Below, one piece after another: positions 10,371 to 18,225 of a stretch of 64,000 bases of DNA (the stretch's first letter is position 1; the number at the start of each line of letters is the position of its first letter). This stretch comes from Herbaspirillum sp. ASV7. GTDB taxonomy: Bacteria; Pseudomonadota; Gammaproteobacteria; Burkholderiales; Burkholderiaceae_D. A program made the translations under genes and the position numbers. The stretch covers positions 1 through 64,000 of the forward strand of contig NZ_JAELUH010000016.1 of assembly GCF_016429215.1 (NCBI RefSeq), read 5' to 3'. The notes under the pieces were generated by a model that worked only from the letters and a program-made list of their open reading frames with translations, was not told the origin of the DNA and ran no database searches.

Positions 10371-10846
10371 GTGTGTTTCCCTGCGGGCGCGCCGCTGCCG
10401 GCGTCGTCCGCGCAAATCCATGTGCCACAGGCGAGGCTCGCCTGCGGTGCTCTCCAGTGTTGCCTGGCGCGCATGCGCACCGGCGGCCTCAGGCCGTCAG
10501 CGGGGATGCGTGCGGGTGGGGCGATGACTGTCGCCCTGGTCAAAGAAATAGCGGGAAAAATCGATCAGCAGGAAGGCCAGCAGGGACCCGAACGGTGACG
10601 CGCGATGCAACGCGCGACGTGCGCGCACGCTGGAGGCCGCGGCGGCTGCGGCGCTATGCGCCCAGCCCTCGCTGGTCTTGCCCTGCGCACTCATCGTTGC
10701 GTATGTCAAGGGAATGTCTCCGTTGCCTGGGGTCGCCGCCATTGGGGGGCGACCGGGGTCTGTGCCGTCCGTTCTGCTGGCGGGCGGGCCGGTCTTGCGA
10801 CGCTGGCCTGGCCGCGCATGCGACGTGACTTGTTCGATTGGCTGCG

Positions 10847-10876
10847 AGTCTATTGCAGGCGGATTTGTTTGGTCAA
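10847..10876 (-). promoter_or_regulatory. Sigma70-type promoter of the dehydratase operon
   Basis: On the minus strand a -35 TTGACC (10871-10876) is followed after 18 bp by TAGACT (10847-10852). The operator TGGTAATACCA lies two bases upstream of the -35. The transcript would have a leader of about 470 nt before the dehydratase. Confidence 0.5.
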
Positions 10877-10877
10877 G

Positions 10878-10888
10878 TGGTAATACCA
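10878..10888. promoter_or_regulatory. FCD/GntR-type operator 1
   Basis: TGGTAATACCA fits the T-G-G-T-N3-A-C-C-A core used by FCD-subfamily GntR regulators such as PdhR. It abuts the -35 of the minus-strand promoter. The likely ligand is the FadR-type regulator encoded at 12346-13116. Confidence 0.6.
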
Positions 10889-11072
10889 GATCACGGGACA
10901 GCTTTTGGCGGGGAGTCCACACCGGCGCAGGCGGTGTTGCTGGTGCAACATCGGCGGTCATGTCATGTCCGCCCAAGACCCAGGCGGGACAAGGCTTTGC
11001 GGGGGACGGCAGGGGGACGGGAAATTGCTGCAGCGCGTGATTGATGAATTGTTTGACGCGAAGCTTTCATCC

Positions 11073-11102
11073 TTGACACCCGCGATCTGATATGAAATTC
11101 TA
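11073..11102 (+). promoter_or_regulatory. Candidate promoter of the Ldh_2-regulator operon
   Basis: A consensus -35 TTGACA is at 11073-11078. The -10 is weak, the best candidate being ATTCTA at 11097-11102 (18-bp spacer). The predicted start point would fall on the second operator at 11111, consistent with repression. Confidence 0.45.
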
Positions 11103-11110
11103 AATCGAGC

Positions 11111-11121
11111 TGGTCTGACCA
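11111..11121. promoter_or_regulatory. FCD/GntR-type operator 2
   Basis: TGGTCTGACCA is a perfect dyad around one central base and fits the same TGGT-N3-ACCA core as operator 1. It lies where the plus-strand transcript should begin, 153 bp before the Ldh_2-family start codon. Confidence 0.62.
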
Positions 11122-11273
11122 CATTACCGGTTTCCCTGATGGCGGATGCCAGCCGGGGACGGAGAAAACCGGAATAAGCGACAAGATACCGACAAGAACG
11201 GAGACAAGAGACCGCTTCCCGATTCGCCTTATCCCTATCCCCCATTCCTGTTCCCGAAAGGAAGGTTGTTTCC

Positions 11274-12335
11274 ATGGCTGTAGCCGAACGCTTTTCCGCC
11301 GACGCCCTGCGTCTGTTCGCCACCACCCTGTTGCAGAAGGCCGGCCTGGAGGCCGACAAGGCCGACAGCGTGGCCGCCACCCTGGTCGACGGCGACCTAC
11401 TGGGCCACGATACCCATGGCCTGGCGCTGCTGGCGCCCTACGTGAAGGAGCTGGAGAAGGGCGCCATGACCAAGACCGGGCAGCCCGAGGTGCTTTCCGA
11501 ACGCGCCGCCGCGCTGGCCTGGGATGGCCGCCGCCTGCCCGGGCCGTGGCTGGTGCACCAGGGCATCGATGCGCTGATCCCCAAGGCGCGCGACTATGGC
11601 ACCGCCTCCCTAACGATTCACCACAGCCATCACATCGCCTGCCTGGCCGCCTACCTGCTGCGCGCCACCCAGGAGGGCTTCATGATGATCCTGGCCAGTT
11701 CCGATCCAGCCGTGCAGAGCGTGGCGCCGTTCGGCGGCACCCGCGCCGTGTTCACGCCCAATCCGATTGCTGCTGGCATCCCGACCTCGGGCACGCCTTT
11801 TCTGGTCGATATCTCGGCCTCGATCACCACCAATGGCATGAGTAACCGCCTGCACAAGGCCGGCAAGCAGTTCGAGGAAGAATGGCTCATCGACGGTGAG
11901 GGCAATCCCAGCCGCGATCCGGCCGTGCTGGCGGCCACGCCGCCGGGCACCATCCTGCCGCTGGGTGGCTTGTCGGCGGGGCACAAGGGCTTTGGCATGG
12001 CGGTGCTGATCGAGGCGTTGACCGGTGGCCTGTCCGGCTTTGGCCGCGCCGATCCGCCGGCGGGCTGGGGGGCGACCGTGTTCATGTCGCTCTACGATCC
12101 CTCGGCCTTCGGTGGCGAGCAGGACTTCCTGCGCCAGATGGACCATATCGCGCAATCCTGCCGCGACAATCCGCCGCGCCCCGGCGTGGGCCAGGTACGC
12201 ATGCCGGGAGACCGTGGCATGCAGCGCCGCGCCGAACAGCTGGCGCAAGGCGTGGCCCTGCATCCGACCATCGCGCCCATGTTGCGCGAGGCCGGCGCGG
12301 GTTATGGACTGGACTTCCCGGCGGCGCTCACCTGA
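11274..12335 (+). CDS. Ldh_2 (malate/L-lactate dehydrogenase) family oxidoreductase
   Basis: This 353-residue protein is of the NAD(P)-dependent Ldh_2 family, which includes malate, ureidoglycolate, 2,3-diketo-gulonate and pyrroline-carboxylate reductases. Family blocks are LVDGDLLGHDTHGL near residue 40 (active-site His region), HHSHHIACLAAYL near 120, NPIAAGIP near 163 and the GGLSAGHKGFGMAV loop near 234. The product of the dehydratase pathway or a related 2-keto acid is a plausible substrate; this is inference from the neighbours. An AAGGAAGG site precedes ATG at 11274. The regulator gene follows 10 bases after its stop. Confidence 0.85.
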   Translation: MAVAERFSADALRLFATTLLQKAGLEADKADSVAATLVDGDLLGHDTHGLALLAPYVKELEKGAMTKTGQPEVLSERAAALAWDGRRLPGPWLVHQGIDALIPKARDYGTASLTIHHSHHIACLAAYLLRATQEGFMMILASSDPAVQSVAPFGGTRAVFTPNPIAAGIPTSGTPFLVDISASITTNGMSNRLHKAGKQFEEEWLIDGEGNPSRDPAVLAATPPGTILPLGGLSAGHKGFGMAVLIEALTGGLSGFGRADPPAGWGATVFMSLYDPSAFGGEQDFLRQMDHIAQSCRDNPPRPGVGQVRMPGDRGMQRRAEQLAQGVALHPTIAPMLREAGAGYGLDFPAALT

Positions 12336-12345
12336 GACCCATACC

Positions 12346-13116
12346 ATGCCCATCGAAGCCATCGAACCCCAGCGGCTTTACCGGCAGATCAGCGACCAGT
12401 TGCGCAAGCTGATCGTGGACGGCGAATTCGCGGTCGGTTCGCGCCTGCCCTCCGAGCGCGACCTGGCCCTGCAAATGGGCGTGAGCCGCCCCTCGCTGCG
12501 CGAAGCCCTGATCGCGCTGGAAGTGGAGGGGCATATCGAGGTGCGCATGGGTTCGGGCATCTATGTCTGTCCGCCTGCGGCGATGGAGCGGCGTATCGAT
12601 CTCTCCAGCGAGGAGGGGCCGCTGGAGCTGATCCGCGCACGCGAGATGATCGAAGGGGAGGTGGCCTATGCCGCCGCCCAGCAGGGCAGCAAGCAGCAGA
12701 TCGCGGCGGTGGAGCAGGCCTTCGCGCTGATGGTGGCGCATGCCGAGGCCGGCATCAACCCGCTGGAGGCGGACCGGCTGTTCCACATCCGGCTGGCCGA
12801 GGCGACTGGCAACAGCGTGCTGGTGGGGCTGGTGACGCAACTCTTCGATGCCCGCCTGGGGCCGCTGTTCAAGCGCCTGCACAGCCATTTCGACGGCACC
12901 CGGGTGTGGCAGGAAGCGATCGAGGAACATGGCCTGATCATGCAGGCGCTGCGCGAGCGCAATCCCGAGGCGGCGCGCGCGGCCATGCGGCGGCACATGG
13001 ATATCGCCTTTACCCGCTACAGCGCCAACCTGATCCGCCAGTACGGCGACCGCCAGCAACAGGAGGCCCAGGAAGCCAGGCCGCGCAAGCGTGGCGGGGG
13101 CAAGCAGGAAGACTAG
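12346..13116 (+). CDS. FadR-type GntR transcriptional regulator
   Basis: This 256-residue regulator has an N-terminal GntR winged helix (residues about 8-75, with GSRLPSERDLALQMGVSRPS then LREALIALE). A C-terminal all-helical FCD ligand domain follows, with the metal-site residues D-x-L-F-H, E-E-H and R-R-H visible. It lies in an operon with the Ldh_2 gene. It is the obvious candidate to bind the two TGGT-N3-ACCA operators of the divergent control region and to respond to a sugar acid or keto acid. The C-terminus has a basic tail (RPRKRGGGK). Confidence 0.9.
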   Translation: MPIEAIEPQRLYRQISDQLRKLIVDGEFAVGSRLPSERDLALQMGVSRPSLREALIALEVEGHIEVRMGSGIYVCPPAAMERRIDLSSEEGPLELIRAREMIEGEVAYAAAQQGSKQQIAAVEQAFALMVAHAEAGINPLEADRLFHIRLAEATGNSVLVGLVTQLFDARLGPLFKRLHSHFDGTRVWQEAIEEHGLIMQALRERNPEAARAAMRRHMDIAFTRYSANLIRQYGDRQQQEAQEARPRKRGGGKQED

Positions 13117-13128
13117 ACGACGAAAAGA

Positions 13129-13686
13129 TTAGTTGAAGTAGGTGCGCGCCATCTCGAAGCGCTGCGCGAAGTAGGGATTGTCCATGCGCGTGATATGCAC
13201 CCTGCCATTGGTGGAGGGCGCATGCACGAAGCGTCCGTCGCCGAGGTAGATGCCCACATGCGAGAAGGGGCGGTTCTGGGTATTGAAGAACACCAGGTCA
13301 CCGGCGCGCAGTTGCGAGGGATCGATCTGGCGTCCACGGCGGGCGATGTCGGCGGCGCTGCCGCTGATGCGGTAGTTGGCGGCCTTGCCGAAGATGTAGC
13401 TGACCATGCCGCTGCAATCCAGACCGGCCGAGGGGTTCTTGCCACCGAAACGGTAGCCGGTATCGATCAGCGAGAGCGCGTACAGAGCCACTTCATTGCC
13501 GTCCTCGGTGGCCGGCAGCGCCGGTGCCTGCGATTGCGGGGCACCGGGCAGCCGCTCGATGGGAGGCGAGGTGGGCGCGGTGCTGCAGGCTGCCAGCACC
13601 AGCGCCGCACACACAACGGCTACGGAAGACAGGGACGATGGCCGCCAGGCCATCGCGATCATGGGATTCCGTACACGCCCCGTCAT
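13129..13686 (-). CDS. NlpC/P60 (C40) family lipoprotein peptidase
   Basis: This 185-residue predicted outer-membrane or periplasmic lipoprotein has a lipobox, LVLAAC, near residue 34, then a proline-rich linker, then an NlpC/P60 domain. The catalytic Cys is in LDCSGMV, the His in FSHVGIYLG and the third polar residue in FVHAP. Such enzymes cut stem-peptide bonds of peptidoglycan. Starts at 13686, 13662 or 13653 are possible; the upstream GGAAG favours 13686. It follows the aminotransferase gene by 3 bases, so the two are probably co-transcribed. It converges on the GntR gene. Confidence 0.88.
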   Translation of the reverse strand: MTGRVRNPMIAMAWRPSSLSSVAVVCAALVLAACSTAPTSPPIERLPGAPQSQAPALPATEDGNEVALYALSLIDTGYRFGGKNPSAGLDCSGMVSYIFGKAANYRISGSAADIARRGRQIDPSQLRAGDLVFFNTQNRPFSHVGIYLGDGRFVHAPSTNGRVHITRMDNPYFAQRFEMARTYFN

Positions 13687-13689
13687 CGC

Positions 13690-14892
13690 TTACTTCCCGA
13701 GCTTGGCCAGGACTTGTTCCAGCATCGCAAACATCTGGTCGATCTCGTCCTTGGTCACGTTCAGGGCAGGCATGAAGCGCAGCAGGTTGGGGCGCGGCGA
13801 GTTCAGCAGCAGGCCCACCGGTTCCAGGTTACGGGCCGCTTCGACGATCTGCGGGCCGATGTCGCGACCCAGCTGCATGGCGCGCAGCAGGCCTTCGCCA
13901 CGCTCGCCTTCGAAACCGTACTTCTCGGAGATCTCCAGCGAACGCTGACGCAGGTACTGGCCGCGCTCGCGCACGCCTTCCATGAAGCCGGGCTTGAGCA
14001 GTTCCTTGATCACGGCCTCGCCCACGGCGGTCATCAGCGGGTTGCCGTTGTAGGTGCCGCCTTGTTCACCGGCTTCGAAGCAGGCGATTTCCTCGCGCGC
14101 CAGCAGGGCCGCCAGCGGCACGCCGCCGCCGATGCCCTTGGCCAGGGTCATGATGTCGGGTTCGATGCCAGAGTGCTGGTAGGCGAACAGCTGGCCGGTA
14201 CGGCCCATGCCGCTCTGCACTTCGTCCACGATCAGCAGCAGGTTCTTTTCCTTGGTCAGGCGACGCAGGCCCTGCATGAATTCCTTGGAGGCGGGGATGA
14301 CGCCGCCTTCGCCCTGCACCGGCTCCAGCATCACGGCCACGGTGTGCTCACCGATCAGCGCTTCCACGCTGGCCAGGTCATTCAGGGTGGCCTTGGGGAA
14401 GCCCGGCACCTGCGGCGCGAACATGGTGTCCCAGCCATCCTTGCCGCTGGCCGACATGGTGGCGATGGTACGGCCGTGGAAGCTGTGCTTGAAGGTGATG
14501 ATCTCGAAGCGCGAGGAACCGTCGGCGGCCGGGTTCTTCTTGCCCCACTTGCGGGCCAGCTTGATGGCGCCTTCGTTGGCTTCGCCGCCGCTGTTGGCGA
14601 AGAAGACGCGGTCGAAGACCGAATTGGCCGTCAGCAGCTTGGCCAGTTCGATGGAGGGCTCGTTGTAGAAGGCCGGCGACGGGTTGATCAGTTTCTTGCT
14701 CTGGGCGGCCAGGGCGTCGGCGATGCATTGCGGGGCGTGACCCAGGGTGTTGACCGCCCAGCCTTGCAGGTAATCCAGGTAGCGCTTGCCGTTATGGTCG
14801 GTCAGCCACATGCCCTGGCCTTCGGTGAAGACCAGCTCGGGGCGGTTGGTGACGTACATCAGCTTGTTGGCGTCGGACTGGTTGTATTGCAT
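13690..14892 (-). CDS. Acetylornithine-type aminotransferase (class III PLP)
   Basis: This 400-residue class III PLP aminotransferase resembles ArgD/AstC. Visible features are [18 protein letters not shown] (phosphate binding, near 110), FHGRT, the Asp in [13 protein letters not shown] and the PLP lysine in [13 protein letters not shown] near 250. The family makes N-acetylornithine in arginine synthesis, but related enzymes accept ornithine or other omega-amines. Upstream lies a promoter, a 22-codon leader peptide with three consecutive Arg codons and a terminator hairpin, which supports a role in arginine metabolism. An AGGAG site precedes the ATG. Confidence 0.85.
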   Translation of the reverse strand: MQYNQSDANKLMYVTNRPELVFTEGQGMWLTDHNGKRYLDYLQGWAVNTLGHAPQCIADALAAQSKKLINPSPAFYNEPSIELAKLLTANSVFDRVFFANSGGEANEGAIKLARKWGKKNPAADGSSRFEIITFKHSFHGRTIATMSASGKDGWDTMFAPQVPGFPKATLNDLASVEALIGEHTVAVMLEPVQGEGGVIPASKEFMQGLRRLTKEKNLLLIVDEVQSGMGRTGQLFAYQHSGIEPDIMTLAKGIGGGVPLAALLAREEIACFEAGEQGGTYNGNPLMTAVGEAVIKELLKPGFMEGVRERGQYLRQRSLEISEKYGFEGERGEGLLRAMQLGRDIGPQIVEAARNLEPVGLLLNSPRPNLLRFMPALNVTKDEIDQMFAMLEQVLAKLGK

Positions 14893-14988
14893 CGATAGGC
14901 TCCTGCAGCAAAATGGTGTTGGGATGGATGGGAGTGGTGCGGGGCAGACCGGCTCGCGGTAAGCGCACGACAGACCCGGATGGCGGAT

Positions 14989-15019
14989 AAAAAAAAGCCA
15001 CAGGGTTTGCCTGTGGCTT
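14989..15019 (-). terminator. Intrinsic terminator in the aminotransferase leader
   Basis: On the minus strand AAGCCACAGG and CCTGTGGCTT form a perfect 10-bp stem with a 5-nt loop, followed by a run of U (A8 on the plus strand, 14989-14996). It lies 17 bp after the leader-peptide stop and about 100 bp before the aminotransferase start, in the right place for attenuation. Confidence 0.85.
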
Positions 15020-15080
15020 CGCGATTCGTTTCACTTCACGCGCGCAGCAGCAAACCTTCTTCAGGTTGGCTGCGACGTCG
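15004..15080 (-). promoter_or_regulatory. Candidate arginine attenuator
   Basis: Three alternative pairings are visible in the minus-strand leader RNA. Hairpin 1:2 (15047-15073) pairs GCAGC-AACCT with AGGTT-GCTGC, with one mismatch. Segment 2 also contains GGTTTGC (15050-15056), which is perfectly complementary to GCAAACC in the terminator loop and arm (15004-15010). The terminator is the third structure. The codons CGA CGT CGC (15072-15080) abut segment 1. Ribosomes stalled on them would mask segment 1 and free segment 2 to disturb the terminator. The mechanism is inference. Confidence 0.5.
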
Positions 15081-15104
15081 TAAGAATGTGGCGTTGGCGA
15101 TCAT
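15036..15104 (-). CDS. Putative 22-residue Arg-rich leader peptide
   Basis: This short frame opens with ATG at 15104 and ends with TGA at 15036. Residues 9-11 are Arg-Arg-Arg and residue 21 is Arg. There is no Shine-Dalgarno sequence, but a good sigma70 promoter ends 7 bases before the ATG, so the message would be leaderless or nearly so. Its position between that promoter and a terminator, upstream of an acetylornithine-type aminotransferase, fits an attenuation leader. The peptide itself is not expected to have another function. Confidence 0.5.
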   Translation of the reverse strand: MIANATFLRRRSQPEEGLLLRA

Positions 15105-15111
15105 GCGGTGA

Positions 15112-15140
15112 ATATTAGGACGTTTTGCGCATAGCGTCAA
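15112..15140 (-). promoter_or_regulatory. Sigma70 promoter of the aminotransferase leader
   Basis: On the minus strand -35 TTGACG (15135-15140) and -10 TAATAT (15112-15117) are separated by exactly 17 bp. The predicted start point is at or one base before the ATG of the 22-codon leader ORF at 15104. No better promoter is visible between the terminator and the aminotransferase. Confidence 0.72.
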
Positions 15141-15285
15141 AAAGAAATTTCCCTTACGGCCACTATGGCCGGGGCGCCGTTGCATTTGCATCGCATCTCG
15201 CCAGGCCGCGCGGCTCAAGGCTGGCAGGCATCTTCGCAAATGCGCATGACGCCGCCATGACAGCCCTGCACGCGCATGAATCGCC

Positions 15286-16326
15286 TCAGGCGGCCGGCGT
15301 GGCCTGGGCCAGGTCGGCTTCGGAGGTGAAGGAGTCGGCGTAGAACTCGTCTTCCGGCAACTGGCACTGGGCGCTGAACTCGCGCTGGGCCGATTCGACC
15401 ACGATGGGTGCGCCACAGGCATAGACCTGGTGGCCCGACAGGTCGGGGAAGTCCGCCATCACGGCACGGTGGACGAAGCCGGTGCGGCCCGACCAGTTGT
15501 CTTCCGGCTTGGCATCCGACACCACCGGGACGTAGGTGAAGCCAGGCAGGGTCTGCGCCCACTGTTCGCACAGGGCGTTCATGTACAGGTCCTGCGGACG
15601 ACGACCGCCCCAGTACAGCGTGACCGGACGCTTGGAGCCGGCGTGTTCCAGTTGCTCGACGATGGCCTTGATGGGCGCAAAGCCGGTGCCCGAGGCCAGC
15701 AGGATGATGGGCTTGTCGGAGTCTTCGCGCAGGAAGAAGGTCCCCAGCGGGCCTTCGATGCGCAGGATGTCGCGCTCCTTCAGGGTGGTGAAGACCTGGT
15801 CGGTGAACAGGCCGCCGGGCAGGTGGCGGATGTGCAGGCTCATCGGGCCGTCCTGATGGGGTGCTGTGGCCATGCTGTAGCTGCGGCGCTTGCCGTCGCG
15901 CAGCAGGAATTCCACATACTGGCCGGCCTTGTATTGCAGGCGGTCGTTGGCCGGCAGTTGCAGCGAGAGGATGATGACGTCCTCGGCCACCTTCTCCAGG
16001 GCGGCCACGCGCACCGGCAGCTTGCGCACCGGGAATTCGCCTACGCCGGCCACTTCGCGGGCCTCGATGGTGACGTCGCTCTTGGGATGGGCGCAGCAGA
16101 ACAGGGAATAGCCGACCTGTTCATCATGCGCCGACAGGGCGCGCTCCTGGTGCGGGCCGTGCTCGACCTGGCCGGACACCAGCTTGCCCTTGCAGGAGCT
16201 GCAGGCGCCGTTCTTGCAGCCGTAGGGCAGGCCGACGCCGGCGCGGATGGCGGCCGAGAGGATGGTTTCGCCTGCATCGCAGGTAAATTGACGGCCGCTA
16301 GGCTGGACTGTGACTTGGAAACTCAT
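15286..16326 (-). CDS. Ferredoxin-type reductase (CDP-6-deoxyglucoseen reductase-like)
   Basis: This 346-residue electron-transfer protein begins with a plant-type [2Fe-2S] ferredoxin domain (residues 1-90; cysteines in YGCKNGACSSCKG and LFCCAHP). It is followed by a ferredoxin-NADP reductase-like module. The FAD-binding motif is RSYSMA, the NAD-binding motif GTGFAPIKAI, and the C-terminal ACGAP lies near residue 310. This architecture matches proteins annotated as CDP-6-deoxy-delta-3,4-glucoseen reductase and small oxygenase reductases. No partner oxygenase is adjacent, so the physiological acceptor is unknown. Confidence 0.85.
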   Translation of the reverse strand: MSFQVTVQPSGRQFTCDAGETILSAAIRAGVGLPYGCKNGACSSCKGKLVSGQVEHGPHQERALSAHDEQVGYSLFCCAHPKSDVTIEAREVAGVGEFPVRKLPVRVAALEKVAEDVIILSLQLPANDRLQYKAGQYVEFLLRDGKRRSYSMATAPHQDGPMSLHIRHLPGGLFTDQVFTTLKERDILRIEGPLGTFFLREDSDKPIILLASGTGFAPIKAIVEQLEHAGSKRPVTLYWGGRRPQDLYMNALCEQWAQTLPGFTYVPVVSDAKPEDNWSGRTGFVHRAVMADFPDLSGHQVYACGAPIVVESAQREFSAQCQLPEDEFYADSFTSEADLAQATPAA

Positions 16327-16362
16327 ACAATTCTGCTTCTGGACTGATAAGGATTGATAACC

Positions 16363-17244
16363 GTGAAAAAACTGGGCTTGCCCCGTGTACTGATCCTGGG
16401 ATGCGGCGATGTGGGGCTGCGCCTGTTGCCGCTGCTGCTGCCGCGTTACCGCGTGCTGGCCGTGACCAGCAATCCGCAGCGCTGCGCCGAACTGCGTGCC
16501 GCCGGCGCCATCCCCATCGTGGCCGACCTCGACGCCCCCCATACCCTGGGCCGCCTGGCACGCCTGGCGCCGACCATCGTGCATCTGGCGCCGCCGCAGT
16601 CGGCCGGCCGTATCGACCGCCGTACCCGCAATTTGGCCGCCATTTTACCCGAGGGCGCGCGCCTGGTTTACATCAGCACCACCGGTGTGTACGGAGATTG
16701 CGCTGGCGCAAGCTTCGACGAGACCCGGCGCGTCCATCCGCAGAACGCCCGCGCCGTGCGCCGGGTCGATGCCGAAACCGTGCTGCGGGCCTGGGCGCGG
16801 CGGCGCCACGGCCGCCTGTCCATCCTGCGCGTGCCCGGCATCTACGCCGCCGACCGCCTGCCGCTGGAGCGCCTGCACAAGGGCTTGCCGGCCCTGGTCG
16901 AGGCCGAGGACGTGCATACCAACCACATCCACGCCGATGACCTGGCCCGCGTGGCGCTGGCGGCGCTGCGCCTGGGCGCGCCCAATCGCATCTATCACGC
17001 CGTGGACGACAGCGAGCTCAAGATGGCCGAGTACTTCGATGCCGTGGCCGATGCCGCCGGCCTGTCTCGCCCGCCCAGGCTGCCGCGTGCCGAGCTGGAA
17101 CGCAGCGTCTCGACGATGATGCTGTCCTTCATGTCGGAGTCGCGCCGGCTGGACAACACCCGTATCAAGCAGGAACTGGGCGTGCGGCTGCGCTATCCGG
17201 AGGTGCAGACACTGTTGTCGGAATGGCAGCTGACGAAAGCCTGA
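16363..17244 (+). CDS. NAD(P)-dependent epimerase/reductase-like protein
   Basis: This is a 293-residue Rossmann-fold protein of the atypical or extended SDR class (YeeZ-like). The nucleotide-binding loop is LILGCGDVGLRL at the N-terminus, VYISTTGVYGD carries the Ser and Tyr of an SDR active site, and LRVPGIYAADR follows. The start is ambiguous: TTG at 16354 or GTG at 16363. GTG is preferred because AAGGA lies 9 bases upstream. It is divergent from the ferredoxin-type reductase, 36 bp away. Substrate unknown. Confidence 0.8.
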   Translation: MKKLGLPRVLILGCGDVGLRLLPLLLPRYRVLAVTSNPQRCAELRAAGAIPIVADLDAPHTLGRLARLAPTIVHLAPPQSAGRIDRRTRNLAAILPEGARLVYISTTGVYGDCAGASFDETRRVHPQNARAVRRVDAETVLRAWARRRHGRLSILRVPGIYAADRLPLERLHKGLPALVEAEDVHTNHIHADDLARVALAALRLGAPNRIYHAVDDSELKMAEYFDAVADAAGLSRPPRLPRAELERSVSTMMLSFMSESRRLDNTRIKQELGVRLRYPEVQTLLSEWQLTKA

Positions 17245-17451
17245 CGTCTTTATGCATTTTGCACGTCATTCTTATTCGAAAATCGCATAAGCATACGATT
17301 TTTAAGTAGTTGTTATGCATAGCCGGCAACAGTACAGTGCGTCCCTGGATAAAAGGGGATCCGTACCGGGGACGCGCCATCAGACCTGTCCCGTCCCGAC
17401 ACGCTCGCTGATTCAACATTCAATCGTGCGCGGCCACTGCCGCAGGACCAC
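17245..17451. other. Intergenic region with AT-rich dyads
   Basis: This gap before the ABC importer holds a dyad TGACGT (17242-17247, overlapping the epimerase stop) and ACGTCA (17263-17268). A second dyad is AAAATCG (17279-17285) with CGATTTT (17296-17302), which could terminate the upstream gene weakly in either direction. The motif TATGCAT recurs. Promoter elements are not clear. Confidence 0.35.
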
Positions 17452-18225
17452 ATGAAGCTATCTTTCAACAACGTCGCCAAGCGCTTCGGCGACCTGCACG
17501 TGATCGAGGAATTCACCCGCGACATCGAATCCGGTGAACTGGTCGCGCTGGTCGGCCCCTCCGGTTGCGGCAAGTCCACGCTGCTGCACATGGCCGCCGG
17601 CCTGGAAAAGCCCAGCAGCGGCAGTGTCAGCGGCGATGGCCAGGCCATCCGCAGCCCGCACCCGGAACGCACCCTGATGTTCCAGGAAAACGCCCTCTAC
17701 CCCTGGCTGACACTGGAACAGAACGTGGCCCTGGCGCTGGAATTCCAGAAGGTCGACAAGAAGGCCGCCGCCGAGCAGGCGCGCACCTGGCTCAACAACG
17801 TCAAGCTCAAGGGCTTCGAACACTACTATCCGCACCAGGTCTCGGGCGGCATGCGCCAGCGCGCGGCGCTGGCGCGGGCCTTCATCTCCAAGCCCCGGGC
17901 GCTGCTGCTGGACGAACCCTTCGGCGCCCTTGATGCACTCACGCGCATGACCCTGCAGGATGCCCTGCGCGACCTGATCCGCCAGCAGGGCCCGACCGTG
18001 GTGCTGGTGACGCACGATGTGGACGAGGCGCTGTTCCTGGCCGACCGCATCTTCGTGTTCAGCCCGCGCCCGGCCAAGGTCTTGAAGGAGTTCAACCTGG
18101 TGCATCACGACAAGACGCATGACCTGTCCGAATTCGCGGCGGTACGCCGCGAGATCCTTTGCCTGCTGGGCATTCACGCCGAGCAGGACGATTTTGCCAA
18201 AAACCTGGAAGGGGTTGGAGTATGA
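17452..18225 (+). CDS. ABC transporter ATPase (SsuB/TauB/NrtD type)
   Basis: This 257-residue ATPase is of the nitrate/sulfonate/taurine family. Walker A is GPSGCGKST (35-43), the signature is VSGGMRQR, Walker B is [11 protein letters not shown], and the H-loop is in VLVTHDVDEALFLADRI. It overlaps the binding-protein gene by four bases (ATGA), and the permease follows. The importer it drives probably takes up a small organic anion or a thiamine-precursor-like compound; the substrate cannot be read from the sequence. Confidence 0.9.
   Translation: MKLSFNNVAKRFGDLHVIEEFTRDIESGELVALVGPSGCGKSTLLHMAAGLEKPSSGSVSGDGQAIRSPHPERTLMFQENALYPWLTLEQNVALALEFQKVDKKAAAEQARTWLNNVKLKGFEHYYPHQVSGGMRQRAALARAFISKPRALLLDEPFGALDALTRMTLQDALRDLIRQQGPTVVLVTHDVDEALFLADRIFVFSPRPAKVLKEFNLVHHDKTHDLSEFAAVRREILCLLGIHAEQDDFAKNLEGVGV

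Larger units (their letters stand above)
10371..11273. other. Long divergent control region of the sugar-acid locus
   Basis: This 903-bp gap separates the dehydratase operon from the Ldh_2-regulator operon. It holds a minus-strand promoter (10847-10876), a plus-strand promoter (from 11073), two FCD-type operators (10878-10888 and 11111-11121) and three phased GACAAGA repeats (11180-11209). Between 10371 and 10846 the sequence is GC-rich. A minus-strand frame ending at 10497 could encode a small protein starting MSAQGKTSEG, but its composition is not protein-like and I do not call it. Confidence 0.7.

Noticed and set aside
8592-10598. A 668-codon plus-strand open frame opposite the dehydratase
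   Set aside because: It is a low-information His/Gly/Ala-rich reading of the antisense strand; the minus-strand frame has a full enzyme with conserved cysteines.
10497-10976. A possible minus-strand gene upstream of the dehydratase
   Set aside because: Composition is not protein-like and no ribosome site supports the starts; part of it lies over the operator and promoter. A short version from about 10693 cannot be fully excluded.
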